Origin: Hysterangium stoloniferum
Lineage: Eukaryota; Basidiomycota; Agaricomycetes; Hysterangiales; Hysterangiaceae
Assembly: GCA_015178975.1 (NCBI GenBank)
Contig: WHVD01000125.1
Coordinates: 62,001 to 126,000, forward strand
Length of the DNA stretch: 64,000 nucleotides
Direction of reading: 5' to 3'
The position numbers and the translations under genes were made by a program. The notes under the pieces were generated by a model. That model was not told where the DNA came from. It did not search any database and saw nothing but the letters and a program-made list of their open reading frames with translations. This document shows positions 9,001 to 20,485 of this stretch, piece by piece; position 1 is the stretch's first letter, and every line of letters begins with the position of its first letter.

Positions 9001-11856
9001 ATGGTTTACGCCCAGCCCATTGATTACAAATGGGATATGTACTACACCGATCAAATCCCCAAGGATCAGGTTACCCCCTTCATGGAGGAGTACAGTACGG
9101 ATTACCCTATTCTACCGGAGACTGTAGCAGTCTGGTTAGGGCGTTATCAAGCGATTTTATCGGCGCGGGATTTATTCACACGACCAGGGAACCTTGAGGA
9201 TTTGACCCAATCGATTCCTGAATGGTCGAACGAGGTGACGATTACTATGGAAGGAGGAAGAAGAATTCTCAAGCGGGAGGTGTTTTCTCTGTTCCTTGAA
9301 GCACTTCGTACGCATGATGATGTGCTACAGATCCTGCATGTCCTGCTTGGCGGAGATCATGTTGTGCCTAAGGTTGACTACCAGTACATGTACATCCATA
9401 TGTTGGAGGAGTCTCTCAATGGAGTCACGCCAAATATATCGCTGGCATACCTCACTTTAAGAGGTCGGTTGAAGCAAAACCAAAGAAGACTTGATAAGAT
9501 GGTTTTAGAGGTACTTCTCCCCTATAATGACTCGATCCAGGTCCCTGATTCACCTATCTCCACGACCAATTCGTTCGTTCGCAACTTAAACGGGTCCCCT
9601 GATACTCGTTTTCTGCATTCTCTCAACCGTCCCGTAATATTGGAGGATTTTCCACTGGACTTGAGGACGCAAGTGATAGAACGCCTTCAGGAGAAGAGGA
9701 TTGAGGTCTGCGCTCCCTTCCATCAACCCCAGCCGTGTCAACTTCTGAACGCGACGGATATCGAGAGACAAATCGCGATGGAACCGGGCCTAACGTCTCT
9801 CCAGGGAGATCACCGCTCTCGCGTCGCATTTGAGGGAGTCTCCAACGGCCCTAACTTCAGGGATGAAGTGACCACTCTCAGAAACCGATCAGTCGCCAAC
9901 AAGGGTCGACCGTCCTTCTCCACGGCATTCACTGAGGGCATAGCTGGCCCAGTTGCTGGTCGAGGATCGCTTAATCCAGACGGTCCCCGCCATTCTCTAC
10001 CGATCGCTTCAAACCCTTTCTTGCCATCAGGAGGACCCCCTAGCGATTCATCTGGGAGTTCAAATACTTCAGACCGGGGAGGGAACTCAGGACGTGGGGA
10101 ACGCCACAATGGAGTGCCTAATACCCCTTTTCGAACTCCGATGTGGTCTCGAGCTAGCGCGCTTACTGATGACTTACCTAAGGACAAGAAGGTCACTCTT
10201 AACACCAACGACCTCAAGATCAAATGGTCTGATCTCCCTGAATACGATGGATCTCAATCCGAAGCCCTGGACTATATCATGGATATCATGAGTCTCGCCG
10301 AGATATCAGACTCTATGAGTGCGATCTTAGGAGTTGCTCTGCCAAGACGACTCAAGGCGCACGCTAAGGTCTGGTGGAGCACCTTAGACCGTGAGCATCG
10401 TACTGAATTCAGTCAATCTCATGGGTCGTTTCTTTGGGGTATCGTCGAAGGATTGCTCGGAACTCATTGGCGTGAATCCTTAGCCTTAGAATGGGAAGCT
10501 ATGAAATTTCGACAGGCTTGTCACGATCATGAGACACCCGTCCACTATATCCAATGGAGAGTTAAACTTTATTGTTTCCTGTACGGGTTCCACCAGGACA
10601 GAGGGGATGAGACACGCAGACTCATTCTCACACTGCCTACGGAATGGCTCTACCTTCTTCAAGGACAACCCATCGATGATATCATGAGTTTACAGACTTA
10701 TGCTAATAACCTGCAAGAAGCTCTGATTAACGCTTGGGTCCAAACACACCGGGAACGTTACAGGTTCCAGAAACCGCGCGTAATGTTATCAGAGGGTCAA
10801 GAATTGGATTTTAGAGTCACCGGCAACTCCTCTTCACCTAACCATATTCTCGTTAGTGAGACTAACGAGAGAGGCTTGACGAGAAGGACCATTCCAGACG
10901 TCGCTGATCCAAAACAGGGAAAGCGTCACGGAAAAATGTTCTTCGAGAGGAGTAACAAGAGGAGTTCGGTCAAACCCCTCAAACCCACCAAGGAATGTTG
11001 GATATGCGGAAGTCCGGAGCATTTTAAGATAGACTGCCCTCAAGCTGGCAAAATGTCTCATTATGTCTCTATCAACAAATGCTCCGCACAGGATATGTCG
11101 GAGGAAGCTGAGGAGCAAAGGTTATATGAAGCGGTTCATGGACTATCTATACAAGGACAAGTAAATAACTCTGATGACGAATTGACTTTTGTTTCCATTT
11201 ATTCCCCCCATGTCGAAGACAAATTAGTGAGGGAGGAAAATCGAACGACTGGTGAAGCTCTTCTGTCTGAAGCTTACGTATCCATACTTGCCGCAGATTT
11301 CTTCGAAAAAGGAGACCGGCTGAGTGCTCATCGGCAGGACCTTGAAGGCCTGACCGAGGACTACTGTCAGACTGGAGATTCTCACGAACAAATCAGTTCG
11401 AATTCGCTCTGTTCGCCTGGAGCTGATGTTGACACGTTCCCGTTTGATCCTGGGAACCCCCCTGATTTACTACCGTACGAGAACTCGGATTCGGAGGACA
11501 GCGACGATGATCCAGTATTGGATTCCCCTTCGAAGCATGTTCCTTGCCGAAGTGAACGCAGGAACGTAATCTTGTCCCTGCGCAAGGAAAGTAAGAGGCC
11601 TCGAATCCAATACCCGCGTCCCAGTCGTCTGATGAAGGAGGATACTACAATCCTTTATCGAAAATGGGATCCTCCCAGTGGTTACTCTAGCATAGGAGTT
11701 GCAGCGCTCCATGTTTTCGGTCATGTAGGAACACCCGATTCACCCAAACGCGTTAAAATTCGAATGGACACGGGAGCGGATCTTTCCCTTATATCGGAGG
11801 AATTCTACAAGGAACTGCAGGGCATGTATAAGTTGAAACAAGGACACCGTCAATAA
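9001..11856 (+). pseudogene. Element B Gag with zinc knuckle and protease start
   Basis: A long reading frame with the capsid-like block LGTHWRESLALEWEAMKFRQ and ETPVHYIQWRVKLYCFL near residues 480-530. A CCHC knuckle CWICGSPEHFKIDC is near residue 665, followed by an acidic stretch (SDSEDSDDDP). The aspartic protease motif RMDTGADLSLISEEF is near the end. Length and order fit Gag of fungal chromoviruses. It belongs to a broken element, so no functional product is claimed. Confidence 0.88.
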
Positions 11857-11917
11857 GGCCCCTTTCGGGAAGCATGAGAAGGAGTCATCCAAACTCACCT
11901 CTCTCCCCGATAAAGGT

Positions 11918-13192
11918 GTGCGTACTGAAAGAGTCGCACGAGCCTTGGAGGATTGCACTATCGATCCAGAGTCAGCCAGACTAGTGCCTATTTTTGTTGA
12001 AGATCTAAAGGGTGAGGAATGGATTGTTGCAGGAATTGTACTGCAAAATGAGGACGGTTCTATATTAGCCACACCAATCACGGCAATTTCAAGGAATAGT
12101 GCGGCAGTACCTTTAGCCAATCCATCGCTAACCCCTAAGACTATCCGACGAGGGGAGACAATAGGGATAATTCATGACCCCACTCGTTGGGCTCACAAGC
12201 CCAGGTCACTCGAGGAGAAAGGTTTAATGGTAGCAGGCACGACCAAGATCGCAAACCTTATCGAAAGTCTCTCTCAACTTGAGGAGGACCATCAAGTCGC
12301 CTCAGAAAGGCCTAAGCCACCTGTTGAACCAGAGATTGCAGACGATTTCGAACCGCCTGGTCCTAAGACGGCTGCAGTGGCTGATAATGAGAAATTTGCC
12401 TCAGAGGATCTTCACAAGTTAGTCAATTTGGGACCGGATATACCAACGGAGGTCCTGCCACGTCTCAGATCAGTTTTGACTGAGAACGTTAAGGCTTTCG
12501 GAGTTGACGGACGGTTAGGGCAAGTGGAATGTAGAGTCCCTGTCCCCTTGAAAGAGGGAGCCCAGCCCATATCCATGCCTATGTTCCCTTCGTCCCCTGC
12601 CAATAGGAGAGTTATAGATGAGCAAATGGATACCTGGTTCGAACAGGGTGTCATTGAACCATCTAAAAGCCCCTGGGGAGCGCCAGCCTTTGTAGTATAT
12701 CGTAATGGTAAACTGCGGGTGGTCATCGACTATCGGAAACTTAATCATCTCACTGTTCCAGACGAATTCCCTTTACCACGTCAATCGGAGATTATGCAGG
12801 CGCTGTCGGGGTCAAATGTTCTTTCTTCTTTCGATGCGCTAGCCGGGTTTACTCAATTAGAAATGTTGGAGGACGATAAACCCAAAACAGCCTTTAGATC
12901 TCATAGAGGGCTGTGGCAATTTAAAAGGATGCCATTTGGGCTCACAAACGGCCCCTCCACATTTCAGCGCGTCATGCAAACAGTTTTAGCACCCTACTTG
13001 TGGATTTTTTGTTTAGTCTACATCGATGACATAGTCGTATTCTCTAAGAACTGGGATGATCATTTGCTTCACCTGAATCAGGTGCTTGGCGCTATCGCTT
13101 CGGCCGGTATCACTCTCTCTCCCAAGAAATGTTTTATCGGATATAATTCGATATTGTTATTGGGTCATAAAGTATCTAGGCTGGGTTTTTGA
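11918..13192 (+). pseudogene. Element B protease-RT linker and reverse transcriptase
   Basis: The N-terminal part corresponds to the region after the protease. RT motifs follow: VIDYRKLNHLTVPDEFPLPR, DALAGFTQLEM, FGLTNGPSTFQRVMQ and the catalytic LVYIDDIVVFSK. Family: Ty3/gypsy. It is a fossil part of B. Confidence 0.9.
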
Positions 13193-13219
13193 ACCCACCA
13201 AGAAAAAGTTCATGCTATA

Positions 13220-14374
13220 TTGGAATTGGCCCCACCCACTAAGGTTTCTGACCTACAACGGTTCCTTGGAATGGTCCTTTACTTTTCAGCATATATACCA
13301 TTCTATTCATGGATGGTGTCCCCTTTATTTTCGCTCCTAAAAAAGGGAACACCCTGGACGTGGACTGCTGAACATGTCCGAGCTTATGAGGATGTTAAAA
13401 CCGCATTAGTATCAGCTCCAGTGCTGGGACATCCAGTTAGTGGGATGCCCTACCGATTGTATACAGACGCTTCGGATTTTGCCTTGGGTTGTTGCCTCCA
13501 ACAAGTCCAGAAGATGGCTTTAGGAGACTTAGTGGACACTAAAATCTATGCCCAAGCCAAATTGGCTTTTGACCGTGCGCAGGACGTGCCATCCTTTGTT
13601 CATCAGTACAAAACCAAACAGCCCGAGATTGAGTGGTCGGATTTGTGGGGATCCACTTTTGAGGCGACCGAAGTTACTGTTGAACGAGTCATTGCATATT
13701 GGAGTTGCATGCTGAAAAGCGCTGAGCGTAACTATTCTGCTACTGAACGGGAAGCATTAGCAGCAAAGGAGGGACTAGTCCACTTTCAACCTTTCATTGA
13801 AGGTGAACATGTCCTGCTTATTACGGACCATGCAGCTCTGCAATGCGCTAGATCTTACGAGAACACTAATCGTCGACTAGCCGCATGGGGGGCGATATAT
13901 GCTGCATTTCCAGGTCTCGAGATTTTGCATCGAGCAGGGAGAGTTCACAGCAACGTGGATCCTCTGTCCAGACTCCCTCGGGTACCAGCTTTCGTGAGCC
14001 CTATTAGAGATGATTTGCAGGCTATCACCTCAACCTCTCTGGACAAGAGTACTGAAGAAAAACTATGGAAGGACGAACCTGCTAAGAAAGCGGTCTTCTC
14101 TACCATACTCGATTCTATGGAACCTTTCGGAGTAACTCAAAAGGTCCGACGGTCAGAATGGGATTCTCATAACGCAATAAGGAACGACCAGGAAGATGAG
14201 TCTGACTTCGCATTGCGTCATCCTCAGCTACTAATCAGCATCGAGGAGGGATATATAAAGAAATTTCTAGAGGGTTATTCAAAGGACCCAGTTTTCAGGA
14301 ATCTCTACACTTTAGATACCCCTTCACCCAACGCGGTTGTTACTCCTTCTCACTACTTCGTGGGAGCAAACTGA
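13220..14374 (+). pseudogene. Element B RT connection and RNase H
   Basis: Contains the RT thumb (LQRFLGMVLYFSAYIPFYSW), RNase H motifs YTDASDFALGCCLQQ and ATEREALAAKEGL, and the LLITDHAALQ strand, ending in the linker before integrase. The RNase H has a long insertion between its first strands, shared with copies C and D. Confidence 0.88.
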
Positions 14375-14428
14375 CTCCTGTACTTTCGCGACTCGGACTG
14401 GAAAAGTCGAGTCTGTGTACCCAGAACC

Positions 14429-15181
14429 ATGATTAACTCGATTCTAAGGTTGGTACATGATAACCCTTTTGAGGGAGCACACGCCGGAGGCCAGCGGTTG
14501 TTCAACCTGATGAAAGACTGGTTCTTTTGGCCAAGAATGCTACAAGATTGCGTGTCGTACGCGTGTACCTGCGATATCTGCCAAAAAACCAAAGTCGATC
14601 GCACCGCTCGTCAAGGAGCCCTCAGACCGGCTGACGTACCTTTTAGGCCATTCGAGGTAGTTTCTATGGACTTAATCACTGGACTACCCGATTCAGGAAA
14701 GGATTCGTATTCCGCAGTCTTCGTCGCCGTTGATAAATTGACGCGTTACGCTATTACAATACCTACCTTTTCGAACCTTACGGCTGAAGGATTCGCACGA
14801 ATATTTGTCAAACAGGTAGCAAGCCCCTTCGGACTGCCCTCTCGAATAATCTGTGACCGTGATAAGAGATGGACCTGCAGGTTTTGGCGGGAAGTCTGTA
14901 AGATCTATGGTACCACCCTTGCAGTATCTTTGGCTCATCATCCTCAAACGGATGGGCAAACGGAGAATATGAATGCGACCATAGAACAGATGCTTCGAGC
15001 CTATTGTGCCTCTGCTAAGGAAAGCTGGTCCCAGTGGATTGAGGTAGTTGTTCACGCATACAACTCGACTGTTCACAGTTCCACAAACTACGCCCCGGCC
15101 TTCTTATTAATGGGATACCTCCCAAGAGGAATGTCTCGAGTCCTAGGAGGTGACGAGCCCCTAGTTCCTAGAGAACTATAA
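14429..15181 (+). pseudogene. Element B integrase zinc-binding and catalytic core
   Basis: An HHCC zinc-binding domain (VHDNPFEGAHAGGQ..CTCDICQKTK) is followed by the DDE core. The core shows MDLITGLP, the region around ICDRDKRWTCRFW and HHPQTDGQTENMN with the final catalytic Glu context. Confidence 0.9.
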
Positions 15182-15190
15182 GACAGCCCT

Positions 15191-15751
15191 ATGGCCGACC
15201 AATGGATCCTCGAGCTAGAAAATCATCGGCAGATGGCGCGGGATTCAATCGCTCGAGCCCAAGAGATTCAAGCACGAGCGTATAACAAGAAGCAAAGACC
15301 TGTAGAAGATATCTCTCAGGGAGACTTTGTATTGGTGAACCCCCACTCCCTCGAACTGGTGGAAGTCAAGGGAACGGGGAAGAAACTAATACAAAGACGG
15401 ATTGGACCATTCGAGGTCCTTGAGAAATTGAACTCTCAAGTATTTAGGCTTAAGATTCCCCTGGAGTATCCTATGCATCCAGTCATTAATCGGGATCATC
15501 TGTGGAAATATCAACCCTCTCCTTCCAAGCTAGGTCCGAGACCCCAACTTGAGAACCTAAGAGAGTTGAAATCAGATCATGAAGAATATGAAGTCGAAGC
15601 TATTGTTGGACATAGGAAACAGCGAAATCGTCTGCTATTTAGGGTGCACTGGAAAGGTTATGGACCCGAGGAGGATTCGTGGTTAAGCAGCACTGACCTT
15701 AGAAATGCTCCGGCACTTCTGAGGGCGTACAAGGCGCTGTTCAACATTTAA
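15191..15751 (+). pseudogene. Element B integrase C-terminus with chromodomain
   Basis: The integrase C-terminal GPY/F-like block (RRIGPFEVLEKLNSQVFRLK) is followed by a chromodomain: YEVEAIVGHRKQRN, then FRVHWKGYGPEEDSW near the C-terminus. The chromodomain aromatic positions Y..W..W are visible. This places the family among chromoviruses. Confidence 0.9.
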
Positions 15752-16098
15752 CGGGATATATGCGCTCAAGGAATCATCTATTCCCTCTCTTTTGTAACTT
15801 CCTTTCAGAAATATCTCAGTTATTCAGTGAGCCATCTCATTGGCTTTTATTCTTTTTCATTTTTCTATCCCTTCGGTCGATTGGGACAACCATTAATTGG
15901 CAGCGGACACATTTCCCCAAAACCCGGCCACAATTAATGAATTTTATTTAATGACCAACCGAGCGGAGTTTCAATTCAATATATAAAAAAAAAGTACACG
16001 TAAATTCACATAAATTTTCTTTATCTTTCACACCACGTCCTTCACCTATCTACAGCCCTTCCCTCTATCTTCAACTTCACCACTTTTATCGTGCTATA
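15752..16098 (+). promoter_or_regulatory. Putative internal promoter of ORF3 in element B
   Basis: This is a non-coding gap between pol and ORF3. A TATA-like box TATATAAAAAA starts at 15980, about 118 bp before the ORF3 Met at 16099. Between them is a pyrimidine-rich tract (about 16020-16090), the usual layout of fungal promoters and start regions. The same TATA box, spacing and CT tract occur in copy C (33201-33215, minus) and copy D (42674-42690). Promoter function is inference. Confidence 0.6.
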
Positions 16099-16506
16099 AT
16101 GCTCCCTTTCCAACAAAACAAGCAAGTCCTCCCTAAGTTCAAAAAGGTCCCGCGAGCCCCGACAGCCAGTACATCCACGACCGGCGGGGGATTCATCACC
16201 CGTGTGCCTCGTACAGACAATGTCGAGAGCAATTGGGGTACCCAAGAATCAACCCCCCTGTCGACCTTCTCCTTTGGTGATGAGCCGGGGGAAAATACCA
16301 GTACGGATTGGAGCAAGCCGTTAGGCCCCTCCGTCAGAACGTCATCTGAGGAAGTCGCTGCTAGCATGCAGAAGCAGGAAATGTTTATGGAAGAACACAA
16401 CGCAAGGAGACTCACCCGCAAAAGAGAAAGGCGTGCTGAGTATAGAAGTCAACAGGAGGCGAGGGGAGCAAGAGAAGGAGTCCCCTCCAAGCGGCAGCGG
16501 CGTTAG
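16099..16506 (+). pseudogene. Element B ORF3, basic N-terminal part
   Basis: Starts MLPFQQNKQVLPKFKKV. Ser/Thr-rich, then a charged helix ending RLTRKRERRAEYRSQQEA with a basic tail (SKRQRR) that resembles a nuclear localisation signal. No known domain is recognised. Counterparts lie at 32699-33094 (minus) and 42794-43075. Confidence 0.65.
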
Positions 16507-16536
16507 TACAGAGCACAATTCGGAAACAGAGCTTCC

Positions 16537-17317
16537 GTGCCGATCCTTCCCCTCACGGGAGAGAAATGGGCCGACTTCGCGGAGACCGATGATAGTGAGG
16601 GTGGGACACCTTGTATTAGGATGACGGGAACCAAGAGCTGGAAGGAGAAGGAGGGTACCATCTTTTACGACTGGGAGCTACTTCGACGCATCAAGTTGCA
16701 ACGCATAGTTCTTACCCGAGGGGACGGTCAAATGCTGCCCCAACAAGAAAAGGGATACCGTAGGGGACCAATTGAGTTTTCCTCGGACGAGGATGAGGAG
16801 GAGGACGAGAACAGGAATGGCATGTATAGCATCCGATCTCTGGAAGAGGATTGCCATGAAGGGTTCCTTCTCCCATCTAAAGTTCGCTTCGTAACCAGTG
16901 ACCCCAACCAAAGACAAACGCGGAGACCGTCATCCAGAGTATGGAGGGGTCACCACCCTAGTCAACAGTCACTGGAACGCGAACCTTCCACGATTCCGGT
17001 CCCAGATCTCTCGCCAACGTCGAGGCCCCTTCCCATCATTTACCCTACACACACTCCTTCAGCCCCGATTCTAACGCCTCATTTACCTCCCTCTTCAAAA
17101 GCTGTACCGGTCCCAACCTCACTTGGGATGTCAAGGCCCCCTCCCATCCTCCACCCGGCACACACTCCCTCAGCCCAACGCGAACCTTCCCCGATTCTGG
17201 CGCCTCGTCTCTCTCCCTCCCCGAAAGCTATACAGGTACCGACCCAACTTCTGCCATCACCGGGTATCCCTCCCGACTCTCCGTATTCATATTGCGTGTC
17301 CTTGGGTAGCCCTATCC
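16537..17317 (+). pseudogene. Element B ORF3, acidic and proline-rich middle part
   Basis: Contains a conserved stretch (EKEGTIFYDWELLRR, RGDGQMLPQQEKGYRRGPI), an acidic run FSSDEDEEEDEN, and a Pro-rich tandem repeat built on SPTSRP.PI..THTPSA and KAVPVPT. The number of repeat units differs between copies B, C and D. No family is recognised. It continues on the far side of a solo LTR. Confidence 0.65.
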
Positions 17318-17800
17318 AGGACTGTGAGGAGTATGCTTTTACCACAGTATCATTGTGGTAAAACACTCCTTTTATTTCATTTATATTTTACATATTTTAT
17401 TCATATTTTTCTATCTTTATATTCTTCGAAACTTGCATATTTCATTAGTTCGAAGCATTGTGTATACTTGTGGGTGCACTCAGCACCAATTAAAACTCAG
17501 ACACACTTTAACCCAGGAACCACCACTCGTAAGACACAAACTAGGTCTACTACGAGTGGTGATCAGGGTAACGTGTCAGCTACTACATAAGTAGCAGTAT
17601 CTGAACTACTGAACACTTCTGGCCTCGAACTATAACAGTCGAGGCCTCCACTCGAACCATTGCACTCGTTGACTCCTTTGTCATCTCGTGCTCTTTCTCT
17701 CACCTTCTCTTATATTGCACCGAATAGGTCAATATTCTTCCTTTCTACTCATTTCTTCGTATATAGAACGGTCTGAACTTCTACCACTCTTCACAAGGAC
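17318..17800. mobile_element. Solo LTR with AGGAC target duplication
   Basis: A 473-bp TG..CA sequence (17323-17795) is flanked by AGGAC at 17318-17322 and 17796-17800. The empty site is seen in copies C (about 31795) and D (about 44090), where CCTATCCACGACCTTCC is uninterrupted. It shares blocks with the B LTR (GTGTATAC.TGTGGGTGC, GGGTAACGT, CTCTTCACA), so it is a sister family. It begins with a short inverted repeat around ACCACAGTATCATTGTGGT. Confidence 0.92.
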
Positions 17801-18622
17801 CTTCCACCAGAGCGAATGGATGTCGATTTGGACCCCCCTACACCGGACGTCATCGATCCCATGGCAAGCAGAAAGGCGAAGGAGATGCAGAAAGCCACCA
17901 CTCCTCTCCGAGAACAATCCCCTATTCCTGTCCTTGACAGCCCGGTTCCCCTCACTGAGCCCGTATCCACAACTTTCTGGATGCGAGTAGCTGTCAACTA
18001 CCCTTCCGAACAGTTTCCTGTCAGAAGGGTGCTATCACAGCTCGTGCCAGTACTTCAGCAACCGGTCCTTCAAGGGAGCCTCAAGGGTTGTCGCGGTCTG
18101 GCTCCGTTGTCGGAGATAATGGAGGATTTCTATCTCTCCTTCGAGGATCTCGCAGAGGGGAAGAACTTTGCACGAGCAGCACAGGAGATTAAACTCTCTA
18201 TGTTCCGGCACATCATAGTGGAGCTTCACCGTCTGCCCCCAGACTCAGCGAATGTCCTCTCTATTGCTGGCTTAGTAGATTTACTCGAGGCCCTCGTCCT
18301 GACGCCTCCCACAGAGACCACCATGCAGCCACACGTTCCTGCCCCACTGCCCGCGTCTTCGTTTCCCCTCCCCAATGCTCCTCTTCTCGCGCGGATTTCC
18401 GCTCCACCGGTTAGTGTCCGCACAGTCGTTCGTTGCAGAGAGAAAGCCTACAGACGATGGGCCGACTCCTTGTACAGGAATTCTAGTGATTTGACTCGGG
18501 CGAGAATAGCTGAATCCTTCAGAGTAAAAAGGGAACGATGGGGAAACCTCATTTTGGACCTTCGGGGATCCTCACAGGAAGCTTGGGGCGGCGTCCCAGA
18601 TGCTCTTCGACACCTAGTATAG
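17801..18622 (+). pseudogene. Element B ORF3, C-terminal part
   Basis: A helical, leucine-rich segment (FWMRVAVNYPSEQFPVRRVL, EDFYLSFEDLAEGKNFARAA) leads to a C-terminal block CREKAYRRWADSLYRNSSDL and VPDALRHLV. It stops just before the polypurine tract. It is well conserved in copies C (30975-31616, minus) and D (44273-44914). Function unknown. Confidence 0.65.
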
Positions 18623-18647
18623 CACATCCCTTCGAACTGGGGGGCAC

Positions 18648-19292
18648 TGTAAAGGGTATGCCTATATGCATACCTGGACTAAGGAATAATAGCTGGATTA
18701 TAGTACTTTATTATTTACCTTTTATTTTCTTTCTTTATATTCTTTCTATATTTCGAGCACACCTTGATTTTGTAGTTCGAAGCTTTGTGTATACGTATGG
18801 GTGCTCTCGGCGCCAAAAGAGACAGACAACTTTTACCCAGCAGACACCACCTCGTAAACGACCCAGACGTCGAATAGCGAGAGGTGTCAAGGGTAACGTT
18901 TCAACTACCTTTAAAGGTAGTATTCTCTTGCATACTAACGTACTTCGGACTCGAACTGCGAAGGTCGAGTTCCAATCTAAGGTCTTTGCGCTAGTCGACA
19001 TTATAGTCGACTCGCGCTATTATTTCTTTACTCTAGATATTCAGCTTCGCGTTGATTATCTATTTTACATCTAGCTACGAGTTGTACCGTGAAGGTCAAC
19101 TCTTTCATTCTTTCATTTTAGTCGTCAAGAGCAACTGTACAGTTGCTCTTGTGACGCATAGCGTGTCTTCTTACTAGTACAGCTTGTCTAGTAATCTACG
19201 GTATTGTACTGTACGGTCAATATCTGCTAATAGTAGTTGAATAGACACTATTCTTCGTATATCGAACGGTCAGAATCTATCGACTCTTCACA
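18648..19292 (+). repeat. 3' LTR of element B, 645 bp
   Basis: Starts TGTAAAGGG right after the tract ACTGGGGGGCAC (polypurine tract 18637-18647) and ends CTCTTCACA. It holds the palindromes CTACCTTTAAAGGTAG (18905-18920) and the 26-bp one at 19126-19151. The outer flank starts CACTT. Confidence 0.92.
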
Positions 19293-19560
19293 CACTTAGT
19301 CACCTCTAGTTGAGCTGCTGACCTAAGCCAACCCAGAATCCCTTAACCACCTCTAGTTGAGCTGTTGGTTTTCAATAAATAATAAATAAATAAATATATC
19401 AACTGTTCCCTTTTTGCCACCTCTTAGTTGAGTAGCTTGCTATCCTTTATTACTAATCCACCTCTAGTTGAGTAGTTGGTTATCAATTAAAGTAATAAAT
19501 ATTTTAGGTTATATTGAGATTAGAAATACATATATTCTAATTTCTACCCGGCTTTTGGCA

Positions 19561-20065
19561 TAAATAAATACTGAGAATATTCTTGCAGAATCCTTAAGAC
19601 TACATTAAGATCCTGATAAGTTAGTATCACAGTAGACCCTGTAGGGTAGTGTAAATAAAGCATATATTAGCCAAATAGTGTTTTATTCTATATCTAATCT
19701 TTTGACTTGTTTATAAATATTTTTACTGTTTGATAAATAGTACAAAATATATATAAACTAGCTAGAATCGAAGTCGAATCTAGTTTCAGAATCAGTGAAT
19801 TGTTATTCATATTTTAGTAGTGTTTTTACAGAAAAAGAACAAGCTTGCACAAGCAGCTCTCAAAACCTTCTTTGCGAAGTAGGGTGCATATATTCAAGTA
19901 AACTCTTGACTTCAGGGGTTCTAAGTCTATTTAGGCTGCCACTGATTAATATCAAATACTTAAATTATTTTACCTTGCAGTGAATTGAGTATTTGCACAT
20001 TTTGATAGAGCATTGGACTCCTTTTTCGGAAAATAGTATTAAAATAAGGCTAATACATCACAGGT
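19561..20065 (+). repeat. Direct repeat 1 of block X
   Basis: About 505 bp, closely similar to 20486-20990, from the TAAATAAATACTGAGAATAT region to GCTAATACATCACAGG. The inverse copy is at about 51551-52045. Confidence 0.85.
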
Positions 20066-20485
20066 TGCAACACAGTCGTAACAGATGTTGTACATACAAT
20101 CCAGTCAGAAAATCAGCTTAGATTCCCCCCAGTAATCTAATACATTTTCTGCTCTAAAAACCCTACTTGATTCACACCGCTCGCACTAGTCAGAGCCCAC
20201 AGGCTCTGGCATATCTATCTCTCTCACCAGTCTTGACTCACGACCCACGACCTCCACCCAGACCCCCCAGGATTCCCATCCACCTGTCTGAAATTGGATG
20301 ACACAATCTAGCGAGGGCACAGCCTATAAGCTGAAGCCAAGTCCTACCAGATATTCTGCGGGTTTCTCTGGAGACCCGCCCTGTACGTATCCTAACAACA
20401 TTACAAGTAATCCCTGTTCCAGTTGCTCATTTATTGTGAGTCAGTAAAGCATATTCACATAAAATATTTTAAGTGTTTGAGCATA
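20066..20485. other. Spacer between X direct repeats, with LTR-like sequence
   Basis: No gene. The part CAGCCTATAAGCTGAAGCC (about 20325-20345) resembles stretches inside the solo LTRs at 21189-21751 (about 21640) and 58942-60000 (about 59150), so a related LTR remnant may lie here. The boundaries could not be fixed. Confidence 0.45.

Larger units (their letters stand above)
8231..19292 (+). mobile_element. Chromodomain Ty3/gypsy element B, broken, with third ORF
   Basis: A plus-strand element holds the last 295 bp of a 5' LTR (8231-8525), Gag, protease, RT, RNase H, integrase, a C-terminal chromodomain, an extra ORF3 region and a 645-bp 3' LTR (18648-19292). The rest of the 5' LTR lies on the other side of element A, outside the window. 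The shared LTR stretches differ at roughly five sites in 295 bp, so it is older than A. It is broken in several places (about half a dozen) and carries a solo LTR in ORF3. Chromoviruses target heterochromatin through the chromodomain (family knowledge). Confidence 0.92.

Noticed and set aside
9586-10223. Long antisense frames within element B Gag and pol (for example 9810-10223 and 12412-12726 minus)
   Set aside because: Shadows of the Gag and pol frames on the other strand. The same shadows recur in copies CE and D.
20066-20485. Complete small LTR element (TRIM) formed by the two X direct repeats
   Set aside because: No clear primer-binding site, purine tract or target duplication. The right-hand X copy has only one repeat. 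Left as an unclassified repeat.
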